This document shows, piece after piece, positions 63,084-64,000 of a DNA stretch of 64,000 nt. This DNA is from Methylonatrum kenyense (GTDB lineage: Bacteria; Pseudomonadota; Gammaproteobacteria; Nitrococcales; Aquisalimonadaceae), in NCBI RefSeq assembly GCF_023195885.1, contig NZ_JALPKO010000004.1, forward strand, positions 1 to 64,000, read 5' to 3'. The translations under genes and the position numbers were made by a program. The notes below the pieces were generated by a model. It had not been told where the DNA came from. It did not search any database and saw only the letters and a list, made by a program, of their open reading frames with translations. The first letter of the stretch is position 1; every line of letters starts with the position of its first letter.

Positions 63084-63126
63084 TGATTTATTCGCACGCC
63101 GGCGCTGGAACAGATCAGCGTTTCCG
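63084..63126. repeat. Family A remnant A10
   Basis: TGATTTATTCGCACGCCGGC followed by GCTGGAACAGATCAGCGTTTCC joins a left end lacking its GGGAAACAC terminus to a right end. It lies in the 478-base divergent gap 63062-63539, directly upstream of the ribosome site of the DUF294 gene. The rest of the gap contains a TTGACA (63326-63331) without a clear -10 and a hairpin GCACTT / AAGTGC (63460-63478); I see no gene. Confidence 0.7.
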
Positions 63127-63539
63127 TATCCGATTCCTGCAAACGGTTTCCAATCTGGTGCCGAAACTCGGGGAACATCTGGCTTTCGCCTCATTATCGC
63201 GTAAGTGCCGGCCTTTCCAAGCCGAGTACCGCCGGTGTTACCAATGGCAACGCTTTTGTCGCTATCGGGTAACGTCTGGGACATTTTGTCTGCCTGTTGC
63301 CAGGCCGCGACGGGCGAAAAACGGCTTGACAATCAGTTTTCGCCGGAACCGGCATGATATTCGCCTTGCCAACGACTAGCCTTTCAGGAAGTGCGGGGTG
63401 ATTGCCGCGTTTTCGTCAGGCGTCCGCACCATGGCAAGGCGCGAACGCGGCAACCATCGGCACTTTGCTGAGAAGTGCGGGTGCCGCGGCGGGTCCCATC
63501 CGCCCGGACGACGATAAGAATGCCGAGGGGGAGAATGTC

Positions 63540-64000
63540 ATGTCAGCTATGGCCTGGTGGCTACTTATATTTGTAGGGCTTTATTGGTCCTACTGTATTT
63601 TCTGGGGCATCAAGGGCGCACTCTGGGCGCGCACCGCGAGTGACTATTTCGTCGCCGGTCGACAGGTCAGCATGTGGGTGTTCATGCTGGCGGCGACGGC
63701 CACGTCATTTTCGGGCTGGACGTTTGTCGGCCATCCCGGCCTGATCTACGTTGACGGGTTGCAGTACGCCTACGCGTCCTTCTACGCCATCACCATCCCG
63801 TTCACGGGCATGGTGTTCCTCAAGCGCCAATGGATGATCGGTAAACGCTGGGGCTATGTCACGCCCGGCGAGATGTTCTCGGATTATTTCCGGTCCGAGT
63901 CCATCCGCATGCTGATCCTGGTGGTCGCGCTGATCTTCGCCGTGCCCTATCTGGGCATTCAGCTCCGAGCCTCGGGCTTCCTGTTCAACGTGCTGACCGA
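63540..64000 (+). CDS. Sodium/solute symporter family transporter (5' part, runs off the window)
   Basis: The first 153 residues of an SSS-family permease, incomplete at the right edge. Membrane segments are about 5-27, 45-65, 75-95 and 122-142. ASDYFVAGRQVSMWVFMLAATATSFSGWTF in context is the SSS N-terminal signature, and WGYVTPGEMFSDYFRSES follows. GGGGGAG lies six to eight bases upstream of ATG 63540. It is divergent from the DUF294 gene. Monocarboxylate or acetate is a likely substrate class by neighbourhood, not by sequence. Confidence 0.9.
   Translation, partial: MSAMAWWLLIFVGLYWSYCIFWGIKGALWARTASDYFVAGRQVSMWVFMLAATATSFSGWTFVGHPGLIYVDGLQYAYASFYAITIPFTGMVFLKRQWMIGKRWGYVTPGEMFSDYFRSESIRMLILVVALIFAVPYLGIQLRASGFLFNVLT

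Noticed and set aside
63326-63360. Promoter with TTGACA for the divergent symporter
   Set aside because: No acceptable -10 at 16-18 bases. A GGCAT-N5-TCGC resemblance to a sigma-54 site (63350-63363) has a mismatch in the -12 element, so neither is listed as a feature.

Overview
The window is a 64 kb stretch of a GC-rich bacterial chromosome. Gene order and protein types point to a gammaproteobacterium. The evidence is the block carA-carB-greA / yhbY / rlmE-ftsH-folP-glmM-tpiA-secG-tRNA-Leu, followed after the nuo operon by tRNA-fMet-rimP-nusA-infB-rbfA-truB-rpsO-pnp. This is the Pseudomonas/E. coli arrangement with a 14-gene Complex I operon set between the two tRNA genes. A family such as Ectothiorhodospiraceae/Chromatiales is a guess from the repeat types and overall style, not a demonstrated placement.

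Layout. 1-5.7 kb: envelope and stress genes (PBP7-type endopeptidase, SDR reductase, FKBP lipoprotein, HtpX-like protease with LemA) and small hypothetical genes. 5.7-8.4 kb: a DUF4124 protein, then a membrane coiled-coil protein coupled to a TelA-family protein. 8.4-10.9 kb: iron-sulfur CysH (APS/PAPS reductase), divergent hemH, and a parvulin. 11.3-14.3 kb: an SOS cassette lexA-imuA-imuB, read leftward from a promoter whose -10 box lies inside an SOS box. 14.4-28.8 kb: relA, then the housekeeping block from carA to secG. 28.9-44.3 kb: tRNA-Leu(GAG), the complete nuoABCDEFGHIJKLMN operon and a DUF2818 gene. 45.0-54.8 kb: a small secreted protein, initiator tRNA and the rimP-nusA-infB-rbfA-truB-rpsO-pnp transcription/translation operon. 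54.9-64.0 kb: a haloacid dehalogenase and a signalling locus.

The signalling locus is the most unusual coding region. On the minus strand lie a cNMP-like/CBS/DUF294 protein, a single-domain response regulator, a membrane sensor-like protein that has lost the phospho-acceptor histidine and is fused to a DEDDh exonuclease, a small membrane protein, and a CbrA/CrbS-type sodium/solute-symporter histidine kinase. A sodium/solute symporter is transcribed divergently. Together they look like carboxylate (perhaps acetate) uptake and sensing with an unexplained nuclease arm.

Two dispersed non-coding repeat families run through the window. Family A (ten full or partial copies, terminal motif near GGGAAACRCTGATTTATTC) ranges from 55 bp palindromes to 410-545 bp elements, and its terminal TAG forms the stop codon of both cysH and ftsH. 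Family B (three copies) has a conserved core flanked by long inverted arms whose sequence differs in each copy. A perfect 54 bp palindrome lies directly behind imuB. All calls come from reading the sequence; no database search or structure prediction was run.
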